Positions 17,260 through 25,408 of a DNA stretch of 64,000 nucleotides are shown one piece after another; positions within the stretch are counted from its first letter, which is position 1; each line of letters starts with the position of its first letter. Location: the NCBI RefSeq assembly GCF_900105625.1, contig NZ_FNSD01000001.1:1550001-1614000 (forward strand), given 5' to 3'. The position numbers and the translations under genes were made by a program. This stretch comes from Terriglobus roseus (lineage in GTDB: Bacteria; Acidobacteriota; Terriglobia; Terriglobales; Acidobacteriaceae). The notes beneath the pieces were generated by a model. The model did no database searches and was not told the DNA's origin. It saw nothing but the letters and a program-made list of their open reading frames with translations.

Positions 17260-17706
17260 TTAGTGGCCGTGGACTTCGCGTCCCGCGACACGGTCGTACA
17301 GGTACTCGTCACTCGTCGTGCCAAGGCTCTCGTTGTAGAGCATGGTCGCGCCAGCGGCCTCATCCAACTCTTCCTGGAACTTATGAATGGCGCGCAGATG
17401 GTCTGCGGTAGCAACGATCTCGAGCTTTCCGGCCTTTAAAAACTTCTGGTAGCCCTTATCGACCAGGCTGGCGATCTGGCCGTTCAGCAGGAAGCCTGCC
17501 TTGGCGGCAATCTCCGCCGGTGCGGGCACGGGAAAGATCTTTTCGCCCAAAGCCGGATTCGCCTTGATCTCTGCCGCACAACCGTACTTCGACACCCGAT
17601 AGGTGCCTGAACCCGCCGTGCCTGCTGCAACATCAAACTTCTGCGCGCCCAGGGCCGTCAGAACATCGTTGAAGCTCCGCTTCTCGGTCTTCTTCTTAAA
17701 AAACAT
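17260..17706 (-). CDS. Small conserved-looking hypothetical protein
   Basis: 148-residue cytoplasmic protein beginning MFFKKKTEKRSFNDVLTALG. It is unrecognised. The middle (ALGEKIFPVPAPAEIAAKAG) and end (LYNESLGTTSDEYLYDRVAG) show no catalytic motif. No signal peptide or membrane segment. Divergent from the cysM operon, with about 140 bp between starts. Function unknown. Confidence 0.7.
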   Translation of the reverse strand: MFFKKKTEKRSFNDVLTALGAQKFDVAAGTAGSGTYRVSKYGCAAEIKANPALGEKIFPVPAPAEIAAKAGFLLNGQIASLVDKGYQKFLKAGKLEIVATADHLRAIHKFQEELDEAAGATMLYNESLGTTSDEYLYDRVAGREVHGH

Positions 17707-17845
17707 ACGGTCGGCCTGGCCCCTGGAGAAAGATGCGCAACCGGGCGGAAAGCCCGGCCGGGTTACGATTTACTTTCGCACACTCTCGAAGGTGAGAGCT
17801 ACCCCTCGGCCACTAAAGCCGCGGGCGAGACACAGCAGGAGAGGC
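17707..17845 (+). promoter_or_regulatory. Structured leader upstream of the cysM operon
   Basis: 139 bp between divergent starts. It holds three hairpin-capable stretches: CCGGGC-GGAAA-GCCCGG near 17741-17757, CTCTC-GAAGGT-GAGAG at 17783-17798, and GGC-CACTAAA-GCC at 17808-17820 flanked by CTCG/CGAG. The ribosome-binding site CAGGAGAGG follows. It matches no riboswitch I can name. Confidence 0.35.
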
Positions 17846-18802
17846 ATGGCAACGGCAGCGGTGGCGACAAAAACGAAGCTTGGCAATGAGGTTGTGGACC
17901 GCATCGGCAACACACCCATGATCCGGTTGGATCGCATTGTGTCCCATCTGCCGGGCATCACGCTGCTCGGCAAGGCTGAGTTCGCCAATCCTGGCGGATC
18001 CGTAAAGGACCGCCCGGCGCTGTCAATCGTGCAGGCCGCCATGGCCGCTGGCGAACTGGGCGACGCCCGGCCCGAACGCTCCCTGCTGGATGCAACCAGC
18101 GGCAATACCGGCATAGCCTACGCCATGCTCGGTGCTGCGCTGCAGTTCCCTGTCACGCTGTGCGTGCCTGCCTCCGCCAGCCCCGAGCGTAAGAAAATTC
18201 TGCAGGCCTACGGCGCGCAGGTCATCTTCACGGACGCCGGCGATGGCTCGGACGGTGCCATCCGCAAGGTGCGCGAGCTCTACAGCGAGCACCCGGAGCG
18301 CTACTACTACGCCGACCAGTACGGCAATGACAACAACTGGAAGGCCCACTATCGCACCACGGCCAACGAGATCTGGGCGCAGACCGAAGGCACCATCACG
18401 CACTTCATAGCGGCCATGGGCACCAGCGGCACATTCATGGGAAACACTCGCCGGCTGCGCGAGCTGAACCCTGCGATCCAATGCATCAGCATGCAGCCGG
18501 ATTCACCCTTCACGGGGCTGGAAGGACTGAAGCACATGCCGACAGCCATCGTTCCGCCCATCTACGACCCGAATCTTGCCGACCGGAACATATGGGCCGA
18601 GACGGAACCTGCCTACGCCATGTGCAAGCGACTCGCGCGTGAGCTAGGTATCCTCGTCGGCGTGTCGGCCGGAGCGAATGTCGACACCGCCCTCCGCATC
18701 GCGCAAGAGGAATACGACGCTGGCCGCGAGGCCGTGATCGTGACTGTCCTCTGCGATGGCGCAGAGAAGTACATGAGCGAACGCTTCTGGACGGAAGACT
18801 AG
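17846..18802 (+). CDS. cysM: Cysteine synthase, CysM/CysO-dependent type
   Basis: PLP enzyme forming cysteine in the cytoplasm. The PLP lysine is in GGSVKDRPALS near residue 53; the substrate loop TSGNTGI and the phosphate-binding Gly-rich GTSGTFMG are clear. ITHFIAAMGTSG and the later IVPPIYDP resemble Mycobacterium tuberculosis CysM, which uses O-phosphoserine and the thiocarboxylate of the carrier CysO rather than sulfide. The two downstream genes (JAMM protease and a CysO-E1-rhodanese fusion) support that reading. ATG at 17846 follows CAGGAGAGG; 318 residues. CysK activity with sulfide is not excluded. Confidence 0.87.
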   Translation: MATAAVATKTKLGNEVVDRIGNTPMIRLDRIVSHLPGITLLGKAEFANPGGSVKDRPALSIVQAAMAAGELGDARPERSLLDATSGNTGIAYAMLGAALQFPVTLCVPASASPERKKILQAYGAQVIFTDAGDGSDGAIRKVRELYSEHPERYYYADQYGNDNNWKAHYRTTANEIWAQTEGTITHFIAAMGTSGTFMGNTRRLRELNPAIQCISMQPDSPFTGLEGLKHMPTAIVPPIYDPNLADRNIWAETEPAYAMCKRLARELGILVGVSAGANVDTALRIAQEEYDAGREAVIVTVLCDGAEKYMSERFWTED

Positions 18803-18817
18803 GTTTTAATAGAGACG

Positions 18818-19246
18818 ATGCTCAAGCTGACCCAATCCGACTACGAGACCCTGCGCGCCCACGGTGAGGAGACTTACCCCAACGAGTGCTGCGGCATCAT
18901 GCTCGGTCATACGGGCGACTGCAACCAGGTCGTGGAGCTTATGCGTGCGGGTAACACACGCACCGACTCCGCGCACAACCGATACCACATCGCGCCGCAG
19001 GAGCTCATCAAAGCCCAGCGCGAAGGACGCAAAAAGGGCCTGGACATCGTCGGCTTTTACCACTCGCACCCGGACCATCCGGCGCAGTGGTCTGCCACGG
19101 ATTTTGCCGAAGCACACTGGTTTGGTTGTAGCTACGTCATCACGGCCGTCGCGCAGGGCAAGGCCGAGGTGACGAATGCATTCCTTCTGCGCGGCACCAG
19201 TGAAGACGACAAGACCTTCGAAAACGAAGAGATCCTGGTCGGCTAG
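18818..19246 (+). CDS. JAMM/MPN+ (M67) metalloprotease, Mec-like
   Basis: 142-residue zinc isopeptidase/peptidase domain. The JAMM motif is complete: Glu23 in NECCGIML, then HSHPDHPAQWSATD with His82, His84, Ser92 and Asp95. In mycobacteria the homologue Mec+ releases cysteine from the CysO-cysteine adduct. It lies 15 bp after cysM and 181 bp before the carrier-E1 fusion, on the same strand. Besides freeing cysteine, it could cut the fusion after its internal Gly-Gly; that is inference. ATG at 18818 has weak AGAGA upstream. Confidence 0.9.
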   Translation: MLKLTQSDYETLRAHGEETYPNECCGIMLGHTGDCNQVVELMRAGNTRTDSAHNRYHIAPQELIKAQREGRKKGLDIVGFYHSHPDHPAQWSATDFAEAHWFGCSYVITAVAQGKAEVTNAFLLRGTSEDDKTFENEEILVG

Positions 19247-19427
19247 CGACAGTCTTCCTCCCGACCGACGGAAGGACCAGGCGGAGCAGTTAGGGTCGGT
19301 TCGAAGGCAAATTACGAATCAGCATCCGAACTGAGCGCTACATAATCTAAACAACGCAGACGAGCCTTCCCGACCGTCGGGAGGGCCACGCGAAGCAGTA
19401 AAAGGGCGTGTGAACGCCAAGGACGTT
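19247..19427. repeat. Gap with two imperfect direct repeats
   Basis: 181 bp between the JAMM gene and the carrier-E1 fusion. Copy A, 19254-19290, begins CTTCCTCCCGACCGACGG; copy B, 19365-19399, begins CCTTCCCGACCGTCGGGAGG. Both end in GCGGAGCAGT or GCGAAGCAGT. Each holds a small inverted repeat around CCGACCG. Could be attenuator-like or remnants of a dispersed repeat. Confidence 0.5.
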
Positions 19428-20939
19428 ATGACGATTCTGATTCCCACCCCGCTGCGCGCCTTCACCGGCCAGAAGTCGACCGTTGAAGTAGACGCCGCCA
19501 ATGTTAAAGAAGCCCTCGCGAAGCTGACTGAGGCGCATCCTGCGCTGCAGCAGCACCTCTTCGGCGCTGAAGGCAAGCTCCGCTCGTTCGTGAATGTGTA
19601 CGTCAACGATGACGATATCCGCGACCTGCCCGAGAAGGATCTGACTCCTCTGAAGGGCTCCGATGAGCTGTCCATCATCCCGTCCATCGCCGGCGGTAAT
19701 TTCCCCGGCATTGCGGAAGCTGCACTCGCCGAGCCGCTGACCAAGGAACTCCCGAAGCTGACCAACGAAGAGATCGCGCGCTACTCGCGCCACCTGATCC
19801 TGCCGGAAGTCGGCATGGACGGCCAGCGCAAACTGAAGGCCGCCAAGGTCCTCTGCGTCGGCACCGGCGGCCTCGGTGCGCCGCTCGCGCTGTACCTTAC
19901 CGCCGCGGGCGTGGGCACCATCGGCCTCGTCGACTTCGACGTCGTCGATGAGAGCAACCTGCAGCGCCAGGTCATTCACTCGCAGCAGACGGTCGGCATG
20001 CTCAAGGTCGATTCCGCCGAGCAGATGCTGAAGGGCCTCAACAAGAACGTCAACATCGTCAAGCACAACACGATGCTGACCTCCGCCAACGCGCTCGAAA
20101 TCTTCAAGGATTACGACGTCATCGCGGACGGCACCGACAACTTTCAGACACGCTACCTCGTCAACGACGCCTGCGTGCTCACCGGCAAACCGAACGCCTA
20201 CGGCTCCATCTTCCGTTTCGAAGGTCAGGCCAGCGTCTTCGCTACCGAGGAAGGCCCCTGCTACCGCTGCCTGTACCCCGAACCGCCGCCGCCGGGTCTC
20301 GTCCCCTCCTGCGCGGAGGGTGGCGTACTCGGCATCCTGCCCGGCCTCGTCGGCGTCATCCAGGCGACCGAAGTCATCAAGCTGATCCTCGGCATCGGCG
20401 AGCCCCTCATCGGCCGCCTGCTGCTGGTTGACTCGCTTGCCATGGGTTTCCGCACGCTCAAGCTGCGCAAGAACCCGGCCTGCCCCGCCTGCGGCACCCA
20501 CGAGATTAAGGAACTGATCGATTATGACCAGTTCTGCGGCATCCAGAAGCCCGCCGAGGTTGGCCCGCTTGAGGTCTCAGCACACGCAGCGGTCGCTGCC
20601 GATCTGCAGGAAAAGGACGGCATTCCGCAGATCAGCGTCGAAACCCTTAAGGCTAAGCGCGACGAAGGCAAGGCGTTCATCCTCGATGTACGCGACCCGC
20701 ACGAGGCGCAGATTGCCACCCTCGGCGCGCCGATGATCCCGGTGGGCGACCTCGAGTCGCGCATCGGCGAACTCAAAGGACGCGAGAACGACGAGATCCT
20801 CGTTCACTGCCGCAGCGGCGCACGCTCGCAGAAGGCCGCGCTCATCCTGAAGTCGCACGGCTTCAAGAATGTCTCGAACGTCACCGGCGGCATCCTCGCC
20901 TGGGCCGACAAGATCGATCCCAGCATGCCCAAGTACTAG
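19428..20939 (+). CDS. Sulfur carrier (CysO/ThiS)-MoeB/MoeZ adenylyltransferase-rhodanese fusion
   Basis: Three domains in 503 residues. Residues 1-90 are a ubiquitin-fold sulfur carrier ending LSIIPSIAGG, the CysO/MoaD C-terminus, but here the Gly-Gly (89-90) is internal. About 115-370 is an E1-like ThiF/MoeB domain: RYSRHLILPEVG, the nucleotide loop VGTGGLGAP, DGTDNFQTRYLVND, and zinc pairs CYRC and CPAC. About 390-503 is a rhodanese with active cysteine in HCRSGARS. Together this is CysO plus MoeZ in one chain. ATG at 19428 has AAGGA five bases upstream; a GTG at 19410 adds six residues. Likely adenylates and sulfurates a carrier for cysteine or cofactor synthesis. Confidence 0.9.
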   Translation: MTILIPTPLRAFTGQKSTVEVDAANVKEALAKLTEAHPALQQHLFGAEGKLRSFVNVYVNDDDIRDLPEKDLTPLKGSDELSIIPSIAGGNFPGIAEAALAEPLTKELPKLTNEEIARYSRHLILPEVGMDGQRKLKAAKVLCVGTGGLGAPLALYLTAAGVGTIGLVDFDVVDESNLQRQVIHSQQTVGMLKVDSAEQMLKGLNKNVNIVKHNTMLTSANALEIFKDYDVIADGTDNFQTRYLVNDACVLTGKPNAYGSIFRFEGQASVFATEEGPCYRCLYPEPPPPGLVPSCAEGGVLGILPGLVGVIQATEVIKLILGIGEPLIGRLLLVDSLAMGFRTLKLRKNPACPACGTHEIKELIDYDQFCGIQKPAEVGPLEVSAHAAVAADLQEKDGIPQISVETLKAKRDEGKAFILDVRDPHEAQIATLGAPMIPVGDLESRIGELKGRENDEILVHCRSGARSQKAALILKSHGFKNVSNVTGGILAWADKIDPSMPKY

Positions 20940-20957
20940 CGAACACGCTCCTCAGCC

Positions 20958-20984
20958 AAAGGCCCGGCTCTCGCCGGGCCTTTT
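20958..20984 (+). terminator. Terminator of the cysM operon
   Basis: 11-bp stem AAAGGCCCGGC / GCCGGGCCTTT with a TCTC loop and following TTTTCTC, 18 bp after the fusion gene stop. The same stem core is used at 24873-24904. Confidence 0.85.
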
Positions 20985-21107
20985 CTCTGCGGCGTGGGAT
21001 GACGTGTCAACGATTCGAATCGGCAGTCGAGTGAACGAATTCCAGTCTTTCCTGTGTCATCGCGCATCCAATTTTCAGCTTTCCTTAATGTTTGGAGAAA
21101 TATCCAA

Positions 21108-22055
21108 GTGCAATCCTCGTTCTGGGCGCACCCTCGCGTGCTGCCCCTCTCCGCTGGCCTGATCCTGGCAGCGACCATCCCGGCCATGGGCCAGAGCCTA
21201 AAGCAGATCGATCTGCCAGACGCCCCCTCCGCATTGCTCACAGCGAAGGCCGAAACTGGGCCTCTGCCCGACATCGAAGCCCGCAGAGCGGACACTGCAG
21301 GGTTCATGAGCGATGAGTACTTCGGCACGTCTGCGGGATTCTCCGGCTCCCAGCAGACCAGCCCGGACCAGTCCGCTGCTGACGCTGCGCGCCAGTCGGA
21401 TCACCGCAAGGATGAGCCCCAGATCCCCAAGGGTCAACAGCAGCAGCAGCGTATCTTCGGCGTCCTTGCTAACTTCCAGTCAGTCTCTGCCGGCGCCAAG
21501 CCGGTCAAGGCAGGCTGGCGTACCGATTTCAAGATTGCGAACAAGTCGAACTACGACTACACCGCGCTGGGCTTCGTCTTTGTAACCTCTGCACTTGCCT
21601 ACGCACAGGACTCGCACCCGTCGCTCAGCACTGTCAACGGTGGCGACGCGGTCTACTGGGCATATCTGTGGCGTGGCTTTGTAGACAAGACGGACGGCAG
21701 CTACCAGGCGCAGTTCCTGTTCCCCGCCCTGCTGCACGAGGACGTGCGCTACTACGCCATGGGCCACGGTTCCAAGGTGCACCGCACGCTGCATGCGATG
21801 TCCTCCATCGTCGTGGCGCACACCTATTCCGGCCGCCCTATCCCAAACTTCGCCGGCATCGCCGGCAAGGTGGGAACACAGGCTGTCTCAACCACTTACT
21901 ACCCGTCCGGCTCGCAGGACTTCGGCGTGCTGGCAACAAAGTTCGCGTACGCCTGCATGCGCCAGGCCGGCTTCGCGATCCTGCGGGAGTTCTCGCCCGA
22001 TCTGAAAAATCTGAGCGATCGCCGGCACCGGCACCAGGCGGCAGACACACCATAG
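21108..22055 (+). CDS. Exported hypothetical protein
   Basis: 315-residue protein with a Sec signal (LPLSAGLILAATIPAMGQ). The following 90 residues are low-complexity and Gln/Ser/Asp-rich, with a run of five Gln. The C-terminal half holds hydrophobic/aromatic stretches (YDYTALGFVFVTSALAYA, AYLWRGFVDKTD, IAGKVGTQAVSTTYYPS) that look like membrane-associated helices or strands. I believe it belongs to an acidobacterial family of unknown function. The GTG at 21108 has GGAGA upstream; an alternative start at 21054 precedes it. It ends 6 bp from the convergent TolC-family gene. Confidence 0.7.
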   Translation: MQSSFWAHPRVLPLSAGLILAATIPAMGQSLKQIDLPDAPSALLTAKAETGPLPDIEARRADTAGFMSDEYFGTSAGFSGSQQTSPDQSAADAARQSDHRKDEPQIPKGQQQQQRIFGVLANFQSVSAGAKPVKAGWRTDFKIANKSNYDYTALGFVFVTSALAYAQDSHPSLSTVNGGDAVYWAYLWRGFVDKTDGSYQAQFLFPALLHEDVRYYAMGHGSKVHRTLHAMSSIVVAHTYSGRPIPNFAGIAGKVGTQAVSTTYYPSGSQDFGVLATKFAYACMRQAGFAILREFSPDLKNLSDRRHRHQAADTP

Positions 22056-22061
22056 CCTGAC

Positions 22062-24113
22062 CTATCGCGGCGGGACGGGCGCCGCGACAGGTGCGGCGGT
22101 GACGCCCGGCACCGTTACCGGGTGTGGGATGACACCGGCAGCAGATGCCTGCACATCGAAGCCATACAGATCGAGCGTCTTGCCTGACAGTTGCAGCAGC
22201 GCAGCGCGATCTCTCGCATAGGCGGCTGTTGCCGAGAGCAGGCTGTTGGCCGCGATTGCAAGGTTGCGACGCTGCTGCTGCACGTTCGCTGGCGTCGATG
22301 TTCCAAGCTCATACTTTCTCTGTTCGGAGTGCAGGCTCTGCTGCGCATACTCCTTTGCAGCCTGTGCCGCGGCAACCTGTGCACGGTCGTTCGTCAGAGC
22401 ATACTGCGCGTTGGTCGCCTGTGTCTCAAGCTGCGTGTAGAGCTGATCCAGCCGCATCTCAGACTGCTGATACTCCATCTGCGATCGTGACTGGTCGGCC
22501 TGCGCTGTGCGGTTCCGCAGGTTAATCGTCACATTCACGCCGACGCCCTTGTCCGGCGCGCTATTGTTGAACAGGTTTCCAAAGGCAGTCCCATAAGACA
22601 CCGGCGGAAAAGTGCCTGGAGCATAGGGCGCACCCGTGCCGAAGTTCAAAGCATTGACACTCTGCGCACCCGCAAGCGCAGAGCCTCCGTAGAAGGCCAC
22701 CAGATCCACCACCGGCAGCAGGGCGTTCTTCTCTGCCTTGATGGTGATCTGGTTGTTCTTCATATTGAGCACGGCCTGCTCGATCTGAGGATTGTTCTTG
22801 ATGACCTGTCCGACGAGATCGTCCGTTGGCATCTCTTCTTCCTGAACCGGCTCAAGGCTCACGCGATCTGTGGGCACAATCGGAATCTTTGCAAGGCTGC
22901 GGTCACGCAGATTCCTGACCAGCGCCTGCTTCATCACCAGCTGCTGATACTGCAGGTTCGATTGCGATGCGACGAGTGCCTGCTTGTCACTAGCGGCGCT
23001 CGAATCGGCATTCACGATTTCAATGCCTGCCATGGTTCCGATGTCCACCTGCCGCCGCGTCTCTGCGGCAAGCTGGGCAGACTGCTCGAGAGCTGCGGCC
23101 TTGTCCTGCGTATCTTCGTAGGCGCTGACCAGTGCCCAGTACAGGTTCTCCACCTGATTGACGGTATAGAGCACCTGCTGGCGGAAAGACGAGTCGGTGA
23201 TCTGGCGATTGTTCTCTGCCTGCACGATGAGCCGTCGATTGATGCCGCGGCCAAACCCCTGCAACAGATGTTGCGTCGCCGTGATTCTCGTAGTCGCCGT
23301 GATGTTGGGACTGAAGGTGGTGAAGGCGTTGTTCGTCGTTACGCGCGAGTTGTTGTAGGTCACACCAAGCAACGTACCCGTAGAAAATCCTTGCTGATAG
23401 CCGAAGTTGAAGGTGCCGGTATTGGTTGCAACGGTCGAAGCACCTCCACTGAAAAGCAGGTTTGACTGGGGAGATACCGCAGCCTCATATTGCATGTTGC
23501 CGGTCAAAATGGGGTCCATCGCCTCCGGCGTCGGACCGCTGCCATTGGTGCTTAATACAAGACCATTGGCGCCGGTACCGCCGCCGCCCGATGCGCTGGA
23601 GGTACCGCCCGGGCCTCCGCCGCCCGTGATGGTCGATGTGGTGCCACCAAGAGTGTTCGTCACCAGGCCGGTGGAGACACCGCGCAGCGACGAACCGGCG
23701 CGCGCACGCAGGATATCTGTGTCTGCGATGTCCAGATTGATCCGCGCGATCGCGATGTCGTAGTTATTCTCAAGCGCCAGCGTGATCGCGTCCGACAGGC
23801 TGAGGTAGATCTTCCCATCCCGCTGCATGTTCGCAAGGCTCAGGCCGCCATCATTGCGCGCCCGGACGTACTGTCTCGCCTTGTACGGTCCGAACGGATT
23901 GGGCAACAACTCCCGGCTCTTTCCGTAGTCGACAAGCGTTGACCGCAGGTAAAGCGGCTGAGTCAGCAAGGGAGCGGGTTCCTGCGGCAGATCGGTCGCC
24001 GGAGCGCCCAGCGTCTGAGGTGTGGGCTGGCCCTTCTGAGCTACCAGCGCCTGGGCGAATAGGCAGGAAAAGCTGAGAGTGCAGAGGGCGACACGGAATC
24101 TATCTCGGGACAT
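22062..24113 (-). CDS. TolC-family outer-membrane efflux-like protein
   Basis: 683-residue outer-membrane factor of the TolC/OEP family, which forms an export tunnel across the periplasm. After a signal peptide (VALCTLSFSCLFAQALVAQ), two long heptad-rich repeats typical of TolC follow, for example ALVSAYEDTQDKAAALEQSAQLAAE, here quoted only in part, and QLETQATNAQYALTNDRAQ. A Gly/Ser-rich insert near residues 155-180 is unusual. The ATG at 24113 follows AAGGA; a longer frame begins upstream without a signal. No pump or adaptor gene is adjacent, so the partner must be elsewhere. Confidence 0.82.
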   Translation of the reverse strand: MSRDRFRVALCTLSFSCLFAQALVAQKGQPTPQTLGAPATDLPQEPAPLLTQPLYLRSTLVDYGKSRELLPNPFGPYKARQYVRARNDGGLSLANMQRDGKIYLSLSDAITLALENNYDIAIARINLDIADTDILRARAGSSLRGVSTGLVTNTLGGTTSTITGGGGPGGTSSASGGGGTGANGLVLSTNGSGPTPEAMDPILTGNMQYEAAVSPQSNLLFSGGASTVATNTGTFNFGYQQGFSTGTLLGVTYNNSRVTTNNAFTTFSPNITATTRITATQHLLQGFGRGINRRLIVQAENNRQITDSSFRQQVLYTVNQVENLYWALVSAYEDTQDKAAALEQSAQLAAETRRQVDIGTMAGIEIVNADSSAASDKQALVASQSNLQYQQLVMKQALVRNLRDRSLAKIPIVPTDRVSLEPVQEEEMPTDDLVGQVIKNNPQIEQAVLNMKNNQITIKAEKNALLPVVDLVAFYGGSALAGAQSVNALNFGTGAPYAPGTFPPVSYGTAFGNLFNNSAPDKGVGVNVTINLRNRTAQADQSRSQMEYQQSEMRLDQLYTQLETQATNAQYALTNDRAQVAAAQAAKEYAQQSLHSEQRKYELGTSTPANVQQQRRNLAIAANSLLSATAAYARDRAALLQLSGKTLDLYGFDVQASAAGVIPHPVTVPGVTAAPVAAPVPPR

Positions 24114-24399
24114 TGCGGAATTCCTTTGAACTACGTTGAACGTTGCCATCCCTGCACGTGGTAGCGCGGCCTTCGGAGCGGCGTGAAGCGATCGTGCGGG
24201 GTACCCAAAGCCTAATCGATGACCGGCGAAATTGGAGGTTGAACGAGGATGTCGCGGGATGGGATGGCGAAACCCTCCATCCAGTGGAAGGAGCACACGA
24301 CAGTTCGTGCAGGCCGAAGAAGCTGCGAGCGACTCTGCTCGTCGAGTATTCTGCGAGAGTCCTCACGATTTCAGCAGCCGTACGAAGGAGCATCACTTC
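24114..24399. other. Divergent intergenic region, no clear element
   Basis: 286 bp between the TolC-family gene (minus) and the DsrE-like gene (plus). Promoters for both must lie here, but I could not place them. AAGGAG at 24385-24390 is the ribosome-binding site of the plus-strand gene. Confidence 0.5.
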
Positions 24400-24858
24400 A
24401 TGACCCGCAGCAACTGGATCTTCAGCCTCTGTTCCCCACTCTTGATCTCCTCCAGCCTGATGGCACAGACGGCTGCGCCGGCCCCCGCGCCGACCATCCC
24501 GGCCAACCGCATCCTTATCCATGTCTACTCGGATAAGCCCGCTGATTGGCAGGGCGCTGTCACCAAAGCGAACGACTACATGTCCAGCGCAAAGCCGGGC
24601 ACCACACTGGTCGAGATTCTCGCCACGGGCGATGGCCTGAAGCTGGTCGACAAGGACAACCCCATGCAGGCCGAGGTCATGGGTTCGCTGAACAAGGATG
24701 TCAGCTTCGTCGCGTGCCACGCGTCGATGAACGCGCACCACATGGGCATCGACCAGTTGCACAGTGGCGTGGGCACCGTCCCTTCGGGCGGCCGCGAGAT
24801 GGCACAGCGCAAGGCAGAGGGCTGGACCATGCTTGAGGACAAGACACCCGCGAAGTAA
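24400..24858 (+). CDS. Secreted DsrE/DsrF-like protein
   Basis: 152 residues with a Sec signal (WIFSLCSPLLISSSLMAQ) followed by an Ala/Pro linker and a DsrE-like alpha/beta domain: ILIHVYSDKPADWQGAVTKA, VEILATGDGLKLVDKDNP and SFVACHASMNAHHMGIDQL. The conserved Cys in ACHASM corresponds to the sulfur-relay cysteine of this family. The ATG has AAGGAG 10 bases upstream. An exported member of a normally cytoplasmic sulfur-relay fold suggests a periplasmic thiol or sulfur role, which is inference. Confidence 0.82.
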   Translation: MTRSNWIFSLCSPLLISSSLMAQTAAPAPAPTIPANRILIHVYSDKPADWQGAVTKANDYMSSAKPGTTLVEILATGDGLKLVDKDNPMQAEVMGSLNKDVSFVACHASMNAHHMGIDQLHSGVGTVPSGGREMAQRKAEGWTMLEDKTPAK

Positions 24859-24872
24859 GACAGTGGAGCAAC

Positions 24873-24904
24873 AAGAAAGGCCCGGCGAGCGCCGGGCCTT
24901 TCTT
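24873..24904. terminator. Bidirectional terminator between convergent genes
   Basis: Perfect 14-bp stem AAGAAAGGCCCGGC / GCCGGGCCTTTCTT with a GAGC loop, between the DsrE-like gene (plus) and the DUF6496-like gene (minus). Confidence 0.88.
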
Positions 24905-24917
24905 CGTCCTGTAGCCT

Positions 24918-25340
24918 TTACGCGGCGTTATGTACGTGCAACCCGCGCTTCCGCGCAGAGCTCTTTGCCTGCTTGGACAGTGCCTCATGGCTCACGCTCG
25001 ACTTGGGTTCGTGCTTCATCGCTTTCAGACGGGCACGACCGCGCTTGGTGGTGCCATCCTCACCGGTCTGCGGGTCGGTGGCACCCTTCGCAGAGTCCTG
25101 CGCAGCCTTTCGACGAACCTCAGGGGACGTGTTTTTGGCAGAGGGTGGTCCCAACGGGATCCCGGCACGCCGCGCCTTGCTGAGACCAATGGCGATTGCC
25201 TGCTTGGCATTCCGAGCTCCATGTTTGCCCTCGCGAATGTGGTCAATCTCTTCGCGAACAAACTCCCCAGCCGCCGTCGACGGCGATTTCCCTTCGCGCA
25301 GATCTTCCTGCGCCGCTTCCATCGTGGCTTTATCCGGCAT
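24918..25340 (-). CDS. DUF6496-like basic small protein
   Basis: 140-residue, Lys/Arg/Ala-rich, probably DNA- or stress-associated protein. The N-terminal half has the pattern MEAAQEDLREGKSPSTAAGE and then KQAIAIGLSKARRAG, which resembles the DUF6496/KGG-type family found in soil bacteria. The C-terminal tail is low-complexity and strongly basic (KQAKSSARKRGLHVHNAA). The ATG at 25340 follows GGGAGGTG. No enzyme motif. Role unknown. Confidence 0.72.
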   Translation of the reverse strand: MPDKATMEAAQEDLREGKSPSTAAGEFVREEIDHIREGKHGARNAKQAIAIGLSKARRAGIPLGPPSAKNTSPEVRRKAAQDSAKGATDPQTGEDGTTKRGRARLKAMKHEPKSSVSHEALSKQAKSSARKRGLHVHNAA

Positions 25341-25408
25341 GGTGCCACCTCCCAATGGAAATGCGATGCGGGCAGGCGGGCGTCGGGTGGCATCGCCTTG
25401 CCGCCCGG

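Noticed and set aside
17846-18802. Cystathionine beta-synthase
   Set aside because: Length of 318 residues with no heme-binding or CBS regulatory domain, and the neighbours fit CysO-dependent cysteine synthesis better.
19347-20501. Long minus-strand open frame of about 384 residues
   Set aside because: It lies antisense to the carrier-E1-rhodanese gene, whose domains are unmistakable; the antisense translation has no recognisable motifs.
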